Assembly (NCBI GenBank): GCA_019351975.1 | Contig: JABBOG010000001.1 | Coordinates: forward strand, 1 to 64,000 | Direction of reading: 5' to 3' | Length of the DNA stretch: 64,000 nt | DNA from: Acidobacteriota bacterium | GTDB lineage: Bacteria > Acidobacteriota > Terriglobia > Terriglobales > Acidobacteriaceae | Part shown: positions 26,333 through 34,722 of the stretch, piece after piece | Position numbering within the stretch: the first letter of the stretch is position 1 | Layout: each line of letters opens with the position of its first letter | Translations under genes and position numbers: made by a program | Notes under the pieces: model-generated | Seen by the model: only the letters and a program-made list of their open reading frames with translations | Databases searched by the model: none | Told to the model about the DNA's origin: nothing

Positions 26333-26353
26333 TCCTTCGCTTGCGGCGAAGGA
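26333..26353. repeat. Hairpin sharing a 12-mer with 41573-41584
   Basis: Arms TCCTTCGC and GCGAAGGA with a 5-base loop. The 12-mer TGCGGCGAAGGA recurs at 41573-41584, again in an intergenic hairpin. It may be a dispersed repeat or a terminator remnant. Confidence 0.4.
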
Positions 26354-26398
26354 ATGTGCTGCGCAATGATGAGGTGTGGTGAGGCGGCAGGCCGCGTA

Positions 26399-26689
26399 TT
26401 ACTTCTTTGCGGGGGTGGATTGGGTGGGGAGGTTCGAGAGGACGGAGCGGCTGCTACTGGAGCGCGACATGACGACGGTGAGCGCGATGGAGGTGATCAT
26501 GAAGATGATGGCGGACCATGTGGTGAGGCGGGTGAGCAGATTGGAGGCGCCGCGCGGGCCAAATGCGGTCTGCGAACCTTGTCCGCCGAAGGCGCCGGCG
26601 AGGTCTGCGGATTTTCCTTGTTGAACGAGAACGACTCCGACGAGGAAGAGGCAGACGATGACGTGCAGGATGACGAGCAGAATGAGCAT
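26399..26689 (-). CDS. secG: Protein translocase subunit SecG
   Basis: Encodes 96 residues. It has two membrane helices (residues 2-20 and 53-73) joined by the conserved loop 'VQQGKSADLAGAFGGQGSQTAFGPRG', typical of SecG. It supports SecYE during protein export through the inner membrane. A Ser-rich tail with TPAKK follows. Neighbours are not Sec genes; there are 133 bases without a gene upstream. Confidence 0.93.
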   Translation of the reverse strand: MLILLVILHVIVCLFLVGVVLVQQGKSADLAGAFGGQGSQTAFGPRGASNLLTRLTTWSAIIFMITSIALTVVMSRSSSSRSVLSNLPTQSTPAKK

Positions 26690-26822
26690 GATAGAGCGTT
26701 GCCTTAAAGAGCCGCAGAGCGGAGAGATCGTGGATGGAGGCTGGCCACGTGGCGAGTGCCATCCGCTATTGAGTGTACCATCGCGGCGGTCGAGGTGTTG
26801 CGGTCGACGGTGTTGAGGGCGT

Positions 26823-27416
26823 TCAGGGGATGTTTACGGTGAGTGGAGCGGCATCGTGGGCGAGGTTAATGGTCAGGGCGGCGGCTTTTTTGGATTGCCA
26901 ATCCTTGGCCGCGACCTGCGGGAAGAGGAGGACGACGGTGTCGGTCTGGGTTGCGCCGGGTGCGATGGCGGCGTCTGCGGGGAGGGCCGGTGGGGCGGCG
27001 GCGACCAGGGGGGTGAGCTGCGGGAACATGGTTTCGAGGCGGGAGAGAACCTGCGGGGAGACGATGGTGGCCTGCAGGGTGGATCCGTCGGCGGTCGTCA
27101 TGGTGGCGGAGGTGCTGTCGAGGAAGATGGGGAGGCGGAGCTTGTTGTCGATGCTGAAGGTGGTGACGGCGTAGAGGTCGTCTTCGGTGGAGGCTTGCTC
27201 GCCGATAACTTTGTTTGCGCCGCCGGGGGTGGCTGCGAACTCGGTGTGCGGGGAGAAGGTTTGCACCTTCTGGATGGAGAGCACGGCGGTGCGGTGGGGG
27301 TTGAGCAGGAAGACGGCGACGGCGACGATGGCCATGATGACGCCGGCGGTCAGAATCTTGGGCAGAAGGCGGTTCTGGTCGGCGGGGGGCGCTATCTGTA
27401 GGAGTGTGCTGGGCAT
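26823..27416 (-). CDS. Membrane-anchored hypothetical protein
   Basis: Encodes 197 residues. One membrane helix at about 20-41 is followed by an extracytoplasmic domain of about 150 residues with alternating polar/hydrophobic beta-like segments ('LYAVTTFSIDNKLRLPIFLDSTSATMTTADGS'). It resembles the ligand-poor Ig-like domains of DUF4352-type lipoproteins, but I do not recognise a specific family. It starts 42 bases after the polX stop on the same strand, so it may share transcription with polX. Confidence 0.7.
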   Translation of the reverse strand: MPSTLLQIAPPADQNRLLPKILTAGVIMAIVAVAVFLLNPHRTAVLSIQKVQTFSPHTEFAATPGGANKVIGEQASTEDDLYAVTTFSIDNKLRLPIFLDSTSATMTTADGSTLQATIVSPQVLSRLETMFPQLTPLVAAAPPALPADAAIAPGATQTDTVVLLFPQVAAKDWQSKKAAALTINLAHDAAPLTVNIP

Positions 27417-27458
27417 GGTATGGGTGCGTTCGTCTCTTTGATTTTCGGTGCGTATCGG

Positions 27459-29294
27459 TTAGATGCGGCGGAGGGCATGAAGGAGTTGTTCGACCGGAAG
27501 AGTATTGAGGAGGTCAGGGGCGGTGAGCCAGGCGCGGCGAAGCTGGACGATGCCGTCATCGATCTGGTCGAGCTCGACGGTGCTGTGGGCGTCGGTGTTG
27601 ACGACGATCTTGCAGCCTTGTTCTTTGGCGTGGCGGAGGTGGAGGTCGCTGAGGTCGGAGCGGGCGGGGGCGGCGTTGTGCTCGACGGCGACGCCGAGGC
27701 GGGCGGCGGCGGGTAAAAGTTGGGCGAGGTCGATCCTGTAGGGCTCGCGCTTGAGGACCTTGCGGCCGGTGGGGTGGCCGAGGATATGGACGTGGGGGTT
27801 CTCGGCGGCGCGGAGGACGCGCGCGGTGACCTCTTCGGCGGTCTGGTTGAAGCCGGAGTGGACGCTGGCGACGACGATGTCGAGCTGGGCGAGGGTGCTG
27901 TCGTCGAGGTCGAGGGTGCCGTCGAGGAGGATATCGACTTCGATGCCGGCGAGGATGCGGAAGGGGAGGGTGGGGTGGTGGGTGTTGGGCTCGTTGGCGC
28001 GAAGGCGGGCTTCGTGGCGGTCCCACTTGGGGCCGCGGCGGGCGGCGAAGTCTTCGGCGAGTTCGGAGGAGACCTGGCGGATGCGAAGGGCGTGGGCGAG
28101 GGTGCGGACGTCGTCCATGCCGTTGGTCATGGCGAGGTTCTTGGAGTGGTCGGTGATGGCGATGTAGTCGAGGCCGCGGTGGATGGCGGCTTCGGCCATC
28201 TCGCGGATGGAGTTGACGCCGTCGGACTCGGTGGTATGCATGTGGAGGTCGCCGCGGATGTCGCTGCGTGTGATGAGGGTGGGGAGGGCGTGTTTGGCGG
28301 CGGCTTCGAGCTCGCCGCAGTTCTCGCGGAGCTCGGGCGGGATGTACTGGAGATCGAGGGCGTTGTAGATCTCTTCTTCGGAAGCGGCTGCGATGACGGT
28401 GTTGTCTTCGAGGCGGAGGAGGGCGTACTCGCTGAGGGTGAGGCCGCGCTTGATGGCGCGCTGGCGGAGGGCGACGTTGTGGTGCTTGGAGCCGGTGAAG
28501 TACTGGAGGGCGGCGCCGTAGCTGGCGCGGGGAAGAAGGCGAACGTCAATCTGGAGGTTGTTGCGGAGGGTGAAGGAGACTTTGTTCTGGCCTTTGGCGA
28601 GGAGCTTGTCGATGAGCGGAAGTGTGGCGACGTGCTCGACTGCGGCTGCGACGACATCAGGCTCGCAGGCGGGGCCGGTGACGAGGAGGTCGATGTCGCC
28701 GATGCTCTCGCGGCCACGGCGGAGGGAGCCGGCGGGGGTGATGGTGTCGATGCCGGGGAACTGGCGGATGAGTTCGATGACGCGCTCGGCGTGGGAGCGG
28801 GCGATATCGATGCGGAAGCGGGAGGAGTTTTTGCGGTGGTCTTCGATGCCTTTGAGGAGCTTGTCGGTGAACTTTTTGCCGAGGCGCGGGAGGGGGAGGA
28901 GATCGCCGCGTTTGGCGGCTTCTTCGAGGGCATCGATGTCGGCGATGCCGAGGGCGGAGTAGAGCATGGCGACGGTTTTGGGGCCCATGCCGGGGAGACG
29001 GAGGAGCTCGAGCATGGAGGGTTTGTAGCGCTGGAGGAGCTCGTCGCGGAGGGGCATGGAGCCGGTGGCGACGAGGTCGCGGATGTTGGCGGCCATGCCC
29101 TTGCCGATGCCTGGGATGGCTAGGAGAGCTTTGGGGTCGGCGTCGGGTGTGGCGAGGGTGGCGAGCTGGGTGGTTTGCTGCTCGACGGCCTCGGCGGCGC
29201 GGCGGTAGGAGCGGATGCGAAAGGGATCGGCGGCGTCGATTTCGAGGAGGGCGGCGGTTTCGTCGAGGAGGCGAGCGAGGGTGATGTTGTCCAT
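27459..29294 (-). CDS. polX: DNA polymerase/3'-5' exonuclease PolX
   Basis: Encodes 611 residues. An N-terminal helix-hairpin-helix region has 'LLAIPGIGKGMAANI' and 'LLRLPGMGPKTVAML'. The family-X polymerase core carries 'GRESIGDIDLLVTG' (metal Asp pair). From about 340 a PHP domain follows with 'GDLHMHTTESDG', 'AITDHSKN' and 'VNTDAHS', which supplies the manganese-dependent exonuclease. The length fits bacterial PolX (about 570-610). It acts in base excision or gap-filling DNA repair in the cytoplasm. The gene follows the cold-shock gene on the same strand, beyond a hairpin. Confidence 0.95.
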   Translation of the reverse strand: MDNITLARLLDETAALLEIDAADPFRIRSYRRAAEAVEQQTTQLATLATPDADPKALLAIPGIGKGMAANIRDLVATGSMPLRDELLQRYKPSMLELLRLPGMGPKTVAMLYSALGIADIDALEEAAKRGDLLPLPRLGKKFTDKLLKGIEDHRKNSSRFRIDIARSHAERVIELIRQFPGIDTITPAGSLRRGRESIGDIDLLVTGPACEPDVVAAAVEHVATLPLIDKLLAKGQNKVSFTLRNNLQIDVRLLPRASYGAALQYFTGSKHHNVALRQRAIKRGLTLSEYALLRLEDNTVIAAASEEEIYNALDLQYIPPELRENCGELEAAAKHALPTLITRSDIRGDLHMHTTESDGVNSIREMAEAAIHRGLDYIAITDHSKNLAMTNGMDDVRTLAHALRIRQVSSELAEDFAARRGPKWDRHEARLRANEPNTHHPTLPFRILAGIEVDILLDGTLDLDDSTLAQLDIVVASVHSGFNQTAEEVTARVLRAAENPHVHILGHPTGRKVLKREPYRIDLAQLLPAAARLGVAVEHNAAPARSDLSDLHLRHAKEQGCKIVVNTDAHSTVELDQIDDGIVQLRRAWLTAPDLLNTLPVEQLLHALRRI

Positions 29295-29305
29295 AGAGAA
29301 GCGAA

Positions 29306-29348
29306 GGCCCGGGGGCGACTCTGATTGTAGAGCGCGAACCTCCGGGCC
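29306..29348 (-). terminator. Possible terminator after the cold-shock gene
   Basis: Arms GGCCCGGGGG (29306-29315) and CCTCCGGGCC (29339-29348) pair with one G-U and a 23-base loop. It lies 15 bases past the csp stop and just before polX. No T-run, so attenuation rather than full termination is possible. Confidence 0.4.
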
Positions 29349-29363
29349 GAAATAATTAAGAGG

Positions 29364-29579
29364 TCAGGCAGATTTGGTGCGGGTTACCTGGTCTGCTTGC
29401 GGACCTTTGGATCCCTGAATGACGTCGTATTCGACTTCGTCGCCTTCCTTGAGACTTTTGTAGCCATCGAGCTGGATGGAGCTGTAATGTACGAAGACGT
29501 CGGGGCCATCTTCGCGTCCGAGGAAACCGTAACCTTTTGCGTTGTTGAACCATTTTACCGTGCCTTTGTACTGTGCCAT
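29364..29579 (-). CDS. Cold-shock-domain protein (CspA family)
   Basis: Encodes 71 residues. It carries RNP1 '[10 protein letters not shown]' and RNP2 'VFVHYSSI' of the cold-shock fold, so it binds single-stranded RNA and DNA as an RNA chaperone. The start ATG has AAAGGG close upstream. The usual FGFI of RNP1 is replaced by 'YGFL'. The 190-base upstream region contains a short hairpin at 29608-29625 in the probable leader, as often seen for csp genes. Whether it is cold-induced cannot be read from sequence. Confidence 0.93.
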   Translation of the reverse strand: MAQYKGTVKWFNNAKGYGFLGREDGPDVFVHYSSIQLDGYKSLKEGDEVEYDVIQGSKGPQADQVTRTKSA

Positions 29580-29607
29580 GGGTCCCTTTACCGTGCTCTT
29601 AAATTAC

Positions 29608-29625
29608 CTCCCGCGTGGCCGGGAG
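29608..29625 (-). promoter_or_regulatory. Hairpin in the csp leader
   Basis: Six-base arms CTCCCG/CGGGAG separated by six bases, 29 bases before the csp start. It could influence leader folding; no clear cold-box was seen. Confidence 0.35.
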
Positions 29626-29769
29626 ATGGATACGTACTTTGACGCAGGAGAGAGCAAAGTTGGCGGCATGATTGGGCATAAAGGGGGGTGTAGCGGCGGG
29701 AAAATGACGCGATCGCGAAAGTAGTTGTTGTGGCGTGGTAAAACCGCTTGATTTGGTGCAAGTGCTGGA

Positions 29770-30441
29770 TTATGAGGCGTTGTGTTTGCGGATGGAGTCG
29801 TAGAGGAGGACGCCGATGAGGGTTTTGCCGTCCTGGATTTTGCCGGTGTGGATGAGGCGGAGGACTTCGGAGAGGGGGGGCATGTGGATCTCGATTTTTT
29901 CATCTTCCTCGGGGGCGGCCTGGCCGAGGGTGAGACCTTCGGCGAGGAGGATGGTCATGGTTTCGGTGAGGAAGCCGGGGCTGGCGTAGTAGTTGACGTG
30001 TTTGGACCAGCGTTTGGCGCGGTAGCCGGTTTCTTCGATGAGCTCGCGCTTGCCGGCGGGGATGAGCTTTTCGCCGGGCTCGATGCGGCCGGCGGGGAGT
30101 TCGAGGAGGAGCTTGCCGGCGGCGTGGCGGTATTGTCGGATGAGGAGGATGCCGGGATCGGAGGGATTGGTTTCGGTGTCGACGGCGAGGATGACGACGG
30201 AGCCGTTGTGGCGGATGACGTCGCGGGTGGCCTTGACGCCGCCGGGCTCGACGACCTGATCTTTGGTGACCCAGAAGACGTTGCCCTGGTATACGGTTTT
30301 GGAGGAGAGGGTTTTGCCGCTGCCGGTGAGCTTGAGGGGCTTGGCTGGGGCGGTTGTTTCGGAGGGTGCTGGAGGTTTGGTGGTGGCTTTGGCGGGTGTT
30401 TTGGCGGGTGTTTTGAGCGTGCGGGATTTGGAGAGAGCCAT
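29770..30441 (-). CDS. Nudix hydrolase, ADP-ribose pyrophosphatase type
   Basis: Encodes about 223 residues from ATG 30441, though the frame is open 90 bases further upstream. The complete Nudix box 'GRIEPGEKLIPAGKRELIEETG' lies near residues 120-142. The flanks 'VVILAVDTE', 'LIRQYRHAAGKLLLELPAG' and 'YASPGFLTETMTILLAEGL' match the ADP-ribose pyrophosphatase (NudF-like) group, which hydrolyses ADP-ribose to AMP and ribose-5-phosphate. The first 45 residues are a Lys/Thr/Pro/Ala-rich low-complexity tail not present in the core family. It is divergent from bshC across 100 bases. Confidence 0.88.
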   Translation of the reverse strand: MALSKSRTLKTPAKTPAKATTKPPAPSETTAPAKPLKLTGSGKTLSSKTVYQGNVFWVTKDQVVEPGGVKATRDVIRHNGSVVILAVDTETNPSDPGILLIRQYRHAAGKLLLELPAGRIEPGEKLIPAGKRELIEETGYRAKRWSKHVNYYASPGFLTETMTILLAEGLTLGQAAPEEDEKIEIHMPPLSEVLRLIHTGKIQDGKTLIGVLLYDSIRKHNAS

Positions 30442-30541
30442 GCACGTACGGTACACGATGGGGAGCGGGGATTGGGTGAAAAATCCGGCAGAAGGAATTG
30501 GCTGCATCGGCGGCGGGTGTGGTGCATCCAAATAGCTTCAG

Positions 30542-32218
30542 ATGAGAGACGAAGACTGCATGGACTGTGAGTGCTATCCGATATCGACGTTGCCGGGCGT
30601 GAGTGCGCTTTTTCGGGATTTCTCGGAGCGGAAGACGGCTGCGGAGGGAGAGCGGTTGCGGCGGTGGTATCCGGCGGACCCGTTTGCGATGGAGTGGGCC
30701 GACGGCGGGCCGGTGCTGGATGAAGGGCACCGGGCGCTGTTGCGGGACCTGCTGCTGCGGCAGGCGGATGGGTTCGATGCCGGCGGAGCTGTGCTGGCGA
30801 ATATTGAGCGGCTGCGGCATGGGGCGGCGGCGGTGGTGACGGGCCAGCAGGTGGGACTGTTTGGCGGGCCGCTGCTGACGCTGCTGAAGGCTGCGACGGC
30901 GATACGGAAGGCACAGGATGCGACGCGGGTGAGCGGGCGGGAGCATGTGCCGGTGTTCTGGCTGGCGAGTGAGGATCATGACCTGGCGGAGGTGGACCAG
31001 GTGGCGCTGCTGAGCAAGGCGGCGGTGGAGACGCTGCGGCTGGGGTTGCGTACGGAGCGTGCGGTGCCGGTGGGCGGGATGCGCGTGGATGGCGGGGATG
31101 AGGCGGGGCGCGAGCATCTGGAGGAGGATCTGGAGCGGGCAAGTGAGCTGCTGGGATGGGCTCCGATATGCCAGCTGCTGCGGGAGTGTTATGCGCCGGA
31201 TGCGAAGCTGGCGGGGGCGTTTGGGCGGCTGCTGACGAAGGTGTTTGCGGCGCAGGGGCTGGTGGTGATGGACGCTGCGACGAGGGAGTTTCATGCGCTT
31301 GGAGCGGGAGTTCTGCGGGCGGCGATCGAGCGCGCGGAGGAGTTCGAGGCGGCGCTGCTGGAGCGGTCTGGAGAGCTGGAAGCGGCTGGATATCATGCGC
31401 AGGTGCTGGTGGCGAAAGGGCATTCGCTGCTGTTTTTGATCGATGCGGAGACGGGAGCGCGGCAGGCGCTGCACCGCACGGGAGATGGAGCGTGGAAGGC
31501 GGGTGCGCGGAGCTATACGACGGCGGCGCTGCTGGAGATTCTGGATGCGAAGCCAGAGCGGATGAGCCCGAATGCGCTGTTGAGGCCGGTGTTTCAGGAT
31601 GCGATTCTGCCGACGGCGGCGTATGTGGGCGGGCCGGCGGAGGTGGCGTACTTTGCGCAGACGGCAGTGCTGTACGAGCGCGTGCTGGGAAGGATCACGC
31701 CGGTGCTGCCGCGGCTTTCGGCGACGTTGGTTGAGCCGGCGATTGCGGCGGTGATGAAGGCGCATGAGGTGGAGTTTGCGCAGGTAATGGAGGCGAAGAC
31801 GGTGGAGGCGCTGGCGCTGCGGATGGGCGCGCGGGCGATGCCGATGGAGGGTAAGCGGAAGATTGCGGCGGTGGGGAACGCGATGGATGCGGAGCTGACG
31901 GCGCTGACGGAGTATATGACGGCGATGAGTGCGGAGCTGGGGCGGGCGGCGGGGGTTTCGGCGAGCAAGATGCGGTACCAGATGAACCGGCTGCGGAGGA
32001 TGGCGGCGCGGTTTGAGGTGCAGAAGGAGGCGTCGCTGGAGAAGCATGCGAGGGCGGTGATGCTGAGTTTGTATCCGGAGGGGCATATGCAGGAGCGGCT
32101 GCTGGGAGGGGTGTGGTTTCTGGCGAAATATGGGGAGGGGCTGCCAGAGCTGCTGGTGGAGCGCGCGGGGATGGAGCGCGACGGGTGCAAGGGTGGGCAC
32201 CAGGTGCTGTACCTGTAG
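30542..32218 (+). CDS. bshC: Putative cysteine ligase BshC (bacillithiol synthesis)
   Basis: Encodes 558 residues, near the usual 530-540. 'VVTGQQVGLFGGPLLTLLKAATAI' and 'VPVFWLASEDHDLAEVDQV' are hallmarks of the BshC family. A long C-terminal coiled-coil region and 'FVAKYG'-like end are present. BshC is thought to add cysteine to GlcN-malate, the last step of bacillithiol synthesis. BshA and BshB are not in this window, so the thiol pathway cannot be confirmed here. M1 and M7 are both possible starts; ribosome site weak. It is divergent from the Nudix gene. Confidence 0.9.
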   Translation: MRDEDCMDCECYPISTLPGVSALFRDFSERKTAAEGERLRRWYPADPFAMEWADGGPVLDEGHRALLRDLLLRQADGFDAGGAVLANIERLRHGAAAVVTGQQVGLFGGPLLTLLKAATAIRKAQDATRVSGREHVPVFWLASEDHDLAEVDQVALLSKAAVETLRLGLRTERAVPVGGMRVDGGDEAGREHLEEDLERASELLGWAPICQLLRECYAPDAKLAGAFGRLLTKVFAAQGLVVMDAATREFHALGAGVLRAAIERAEEFEAALLERSGELEAAGYHAQVLVAKGHSLLFLIDAETGARQALHRTGDGAWKAGARSYTTAALLEILDAKPERMSPNALLRPVFQDAILPTAAYVGGPAEVAYFAQTAVLYERVLGRITPVLPRLSATLVEPAIAAVMKAHEVEFAQVMEAKTVEALALRMGARAMPMEGKRKIAAVGNAMDAELTALTEYMTAMSAELGRAAGVSASKMRYQMNRLRRMAARFEVQKEASLEKHARAVMLSLYPEGHMQERLLGGVWFLAKYGEGLPELLVERAGMERDGCKGGHQVLYL

Positions 32219-32226
32219 AAAATGGG

Positions 32227-32255
32227 TGTACAGGTAGGGGCAGGTGCGCGATACT
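32227..32255 (+). promoter_or_regulatory. Promoter for a leaderless message of the superinfection-immunity-like gene
   Basis: -35 TGTACA (32227-32232), a 17-base spacer and -10 GATACT (32250-32255). The ATG at 32262 is only six bases beyond the -10, which places the transcription start at the start codon. This also supports 32262 over 32244 as the start. Confidence 0.5.
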
Positions 32256-32261
32256 GCGTGC

Positions 32262-32501
32262 ATGGCCTTTCTGCTTGGACTACCGGTGTTGGTGCTGGTT
32301 CTGATCGCTATTGCGGCGTTTGTGATTCATTTTCTGCCGGTCTTTGTGGCGTGGCGGCGGCATGTGGCGAGCTTCTGGTGGATCTTTCTGCTGAATTTTT
32401 TCTTTGGGTGGACGTTGATTGGGTGGGTGATTGCGCTGGTGTGGGCGCTGCAGGGACGGCAGAAGTTTGGGTACGGGTATGTGCAGCCGTACAATCGCTA
32501 A
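32262..32501 (+). CDS. Superinfection-immunity-family small membrane protein
   Basis: Encodes about 79 residues with two hydrophobic segments joined by a charged loop. 'FWWIFLLNFFFGWTLIGWVIALVWAL' is the recognisable core of the T4 Imm-like family, which is found widely in bacterial chromosomes. In phage T4, Imm blocks injection of a second phage genome, but chromosomal members have unknown roles. ATG 32262 has no ribosome site and follows a promoter-like element (see the promoter entry). It is followed by a small CxxC protein 15 bases later. Family firm, function unknown. Confidence 0.8.
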   Translation: MAFLLGLPVLVLVLIAIAAFVIHFLPVFVAWRRHVASFWWIFLLNFFFGWTLIGWVIALVWALQGRQKFGYGYVQPYNR

Positions 32502-32516
32502 CTGAGGAATATTGTT

Positions 32517-32825
32517 ATGGGATTGAGCGACCAGCCGTTTGAGGTGATGTGCCCGGATTGCGGGGGGATGTTGAAGGTGGATCCGGTGACGCGGTCGGTG
32601 ATTGGGCATACGGCTGCGCCGAGGAAGAAGACGTTCGAGGATTTTGGGGCGGCGGCGAAGGCGTTGAAGGAGCAGGATGCGCGGCGGGAGTCGATCTTTG
32701 CGCAGTCGGTGCAGGCGGAAAAGAACAAGGACGATCTGATGTCGAAGAAGTTTGCGGAGGCGGTGAAGAAGGCGAAGGAGTCGCCGCTGACGGGCAAGCC
32801 GCTACGGGATTTTGATCTGGACTGA
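32517..32825 (+). CDS. Small CxxC zinc-ribbon-like hypothetical protein
   Basis: Encodes 102 residues. Near the N-terminus there is one CPDCGG motif, then a Lys/Glu-rich helical tail ('FAQSVQAEKNKDDLMSKKFAEAVKKAKES'). A lone CxxC could bind a metal only as a dimer or with partner residues. I do not recognise the family. It lies 15 bases after the superinfection-immunity-like gene and 32 bases before the ABC-F gene, which seems to have its own -10 box. Confidence 0.7.
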   Translation: MGLSDQPFEVMCPDCGGMLKVDPVTRSVIGHTAAPRKKTFEDFGAAAKALKEQDARRESIFAQSVQAEKNKDDLMSKKFAEAVKKAKESPLTGKPLRDFDLD

Positions 32826-32845
32826 GGAAATGCGCGAGAAGCTAG

Positions 32846-32851
32846 TAGACT
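32846..32851 (+). promoter_or_regulatory. -10 box for a leaderless ABC-F message
   Basis: TAGACT ends six bases before the ATG at 32858, the same spacing as for the superinfection-immunity-like gene. Transcription would start at or next to the start codon. GAGG at 32853-32856 is too close to act as a ribosome site. No convincing -35 was found. Confidence 0.35.
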
Positions 32852-32857
32852 AGAGGC

Positions 32858-34699
32858 ATGCCGCCTATTTTGAATGCTCAGGGCGTGTCGAAACGCTTTG
32901 GGGCGACGCCACTCTTCGAAAAAATATCATTTGCTGTCAATGAAGGCGACCGGATCGGGCTGATTGGGCCGAACGGCGCTGGGAAGTCTACGCTGCTGGC
33001 TGTGCTGGCGGGAGAGACGGAGCCCGATACGGGCGAGGTTTCGGTGCGGCGACGCGCGCGGATTGGATATGTAAAGCAGATCTCGGAGTATGGGAAGGGC
33101 GCGACGGTGCGCAGCGTGCTGGAGGCGGCGCTGGAGGGTGCGGCGGTGCCGGCGAATGAGCGCGAGCAGCGGCTGCGCGAGACGCTGGGGAGGGCGGGGT
33201 TCGCGGATGATGGAGCGGACACGTCGATCCGTATGGATGCGGAGGCGGCGAGCCTTTCGGGCGGATGGCGGAAGCGGCTGGCGATTGCGGAGGCGATGGT
33301 GACGCAGCCCGATGTGCTGCTGCTGGACGAGCCGACGAACCATCTGGATCTGGAGGGGATTGAGTGGCTGGAAGAGGTGCTGCGGGGGGCGAGGTTTGCT
33401 TGCGTGGTGGTGACGCATGACCGTTATTTTCTGGAGAATGTGGCGAGCGAGGTGGTGGAGCTGAGCAGGGTGTATGCGGAGGGCGTGCTGCGGGTGCGGG
33501 GGACGTACTCGAAGTTTCTGGAGGGCCGCGAGCTTTATATGGAGGCGCAGACGAAGATGCAGGAGGGTCTGCGGAACCGTGTGAAGACGGAGATTGAGTG
33601 GCTGCGGCGTGGGCCGAAGGCGCGGGCGACCAAGGCGAAGGCGCGCATCGACAATGCGCATGGGCTGATTGGGAAGCTGGCGGAGGTGGACGCGCGAACG
33701 CGGACGGCGAGCGCGGGGATTGAGTTTGCAGCGACCGACAGGCAGACGAAGCGGCTGATCGAGATGGAAGATGTGAGCATTTCGCTGGGCGGGCGCGTGA
33801 TTGTGGGTGGCGTGACGTTTGGTGTGACGAATGGGATGAAGCTGGGGCTGGTGGGGCCGAATGGAAGCGGGAAGACGACGATTTTGCGGGCGATGTCGGG
33901 CGAACTGGCGGTGAGCTCGGGTGTGGTGAAGCGTGCGAATGGGCTGCGCATTGTGTATTTTTCGCAGATGAGGGAGATTGACCCGTCGCTGACGCTGCGG
34001 CGGGCACTGGCACCGGATTCGGACTCGGTGATCTATCAGGACCGCGTGGTGCATGTGGCGAGCTATGCGAACAAGTTTTTGTTTACGGGAGACCAACTGA
34101 ACCAGCCGGTGGAGCGGCTGAGCGGAGGCGAGCGAGCGAGGGTTCTGATTGCGCGGCTGATGCTGCAGCCGGCGGATGTGCTGATGCTGGATGAGCCGAC
34201 GAACGATCTGGATATACCGACGCTGGAGATCCTGGAGGAGTCGCTGCTGGAGTTCAGCGGGGCGCTGGTGCTGGTGACGCATGACCGCTACATGCTGGAT
34301 CGGGTGTCGAATGTGGTGCTGGGGCTGGATGGGCATGCGCATGCGCGGACGTTTGCGGACTATGGGCAGTGGGAGGAGTGGAAGGGCAGCGAGAGGGGAT
34401 ACGCGACGAATCAGCAGGCGGCGGCCAACAGCGGGCAGAAGGCTGCTGCGGGTTCGGGGAGCGGTGGAGGCGGCAAGAAGAAGCTGTCGTACCTGGAGCA
34501 GCGGGAGTTTGATGGGATTGAGGCGCTGGTGGACAACGCGGATGCGCGGATGGCAGCGGCGCATGATCGGCTGGACGATACGGCAGTTGTGACGGACCCG
34601 GCGAAGCTGACGGCGGCGCTGGCGGAGATGGAGGCGGCGCAGCATGAGCATGATGCGGTGTATGCGCGGTGGGCGGAGTTGACGGAGAAAGCCGGGTAG
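32858..34699 (+). CDS. ABC-F family ATPase, Uup-like
   Basis: Encodes 613 residues with two ATP-binding domains and no membrane helices. The first has Walker A 'GPNGAGKST', signature 'LSGGWRKRL' and Walker B 'LLLDEPTNHLDL'. The second has 'GPNGSGKTT', 'LSGGERARVL' and 'LMLDEPTNDLDI'. A linker between them and a C-terminal coiled coil ('YLEQREFDGIEALVDNADARM') fit the Uup subgroup, which acts in the cytoplasm on ribosomes or on DNA-junction processing. Not a transporter. Role in antibiotic resistance cannot be claimed. It starts leaderless-like (see promoter entry) and is followed by a ligase gene 23 bases later. Confidence 0.9.
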   Translation: MPPILNAQGVSKRFGATPLFEKISFAVNEGDRIGLIGPNGAGKSTLLAVLAGETEPDTGEVSVRRRARIGYVKQISEYGKGATVRSVLEAALEGAAVPANEREQRLRETLGRAGFADDGADTSIRMDAEAASLSGGWRKRLAIAEAMVTQPDVLLLDEPTNHLDLEGIEWLEEVLRGARFACVVVTHDRYFLENVASEVVELSRVYAEGVLRVRGTYSKFLEGRELYMEAQTKMQEGLRNRVKTEIEWLRRGPKARATKAKARIDNAHGLIGKLAEVDARTRTASAGIEFAATDRQTKRLIEMEDVSISLGGRVIVGGVTFGVTNGMKLGLVGPNGSGKTTILRAMSGELAVSSGVVKRANGLRIVYFSQMREIDPSLTLRRALAPDSDSVIYQDRVVHVASYANKFLFTGDQLNQPVERLSGGERARVLIARLMLQPADVLMLDEPTNDLDIPTLEILEESLLEFSGALVLVTHDRYMLDRVSNVVLGLDGHAHARTFADYGQWEEWKGSERGYATNQQAAANSGQKAAAGSGSGGGGKKKLSYLEQREFDGIEALVDNADARMAAAHDRLDDTAVVTDPAKLTAALAEMEAAQHEHDAVYARWAELTEKAG

Positions 34700-34722
34700 A
34701 GCGTGGCGGCATCTTACGGTGG

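Noticed and set aside
29900-32263. Very long minus-strand frame opposite bshC and the Nudix gene
   Set aside because: Low-complexity Arg/Gln/Pro translation that crosses two well-supported genes.
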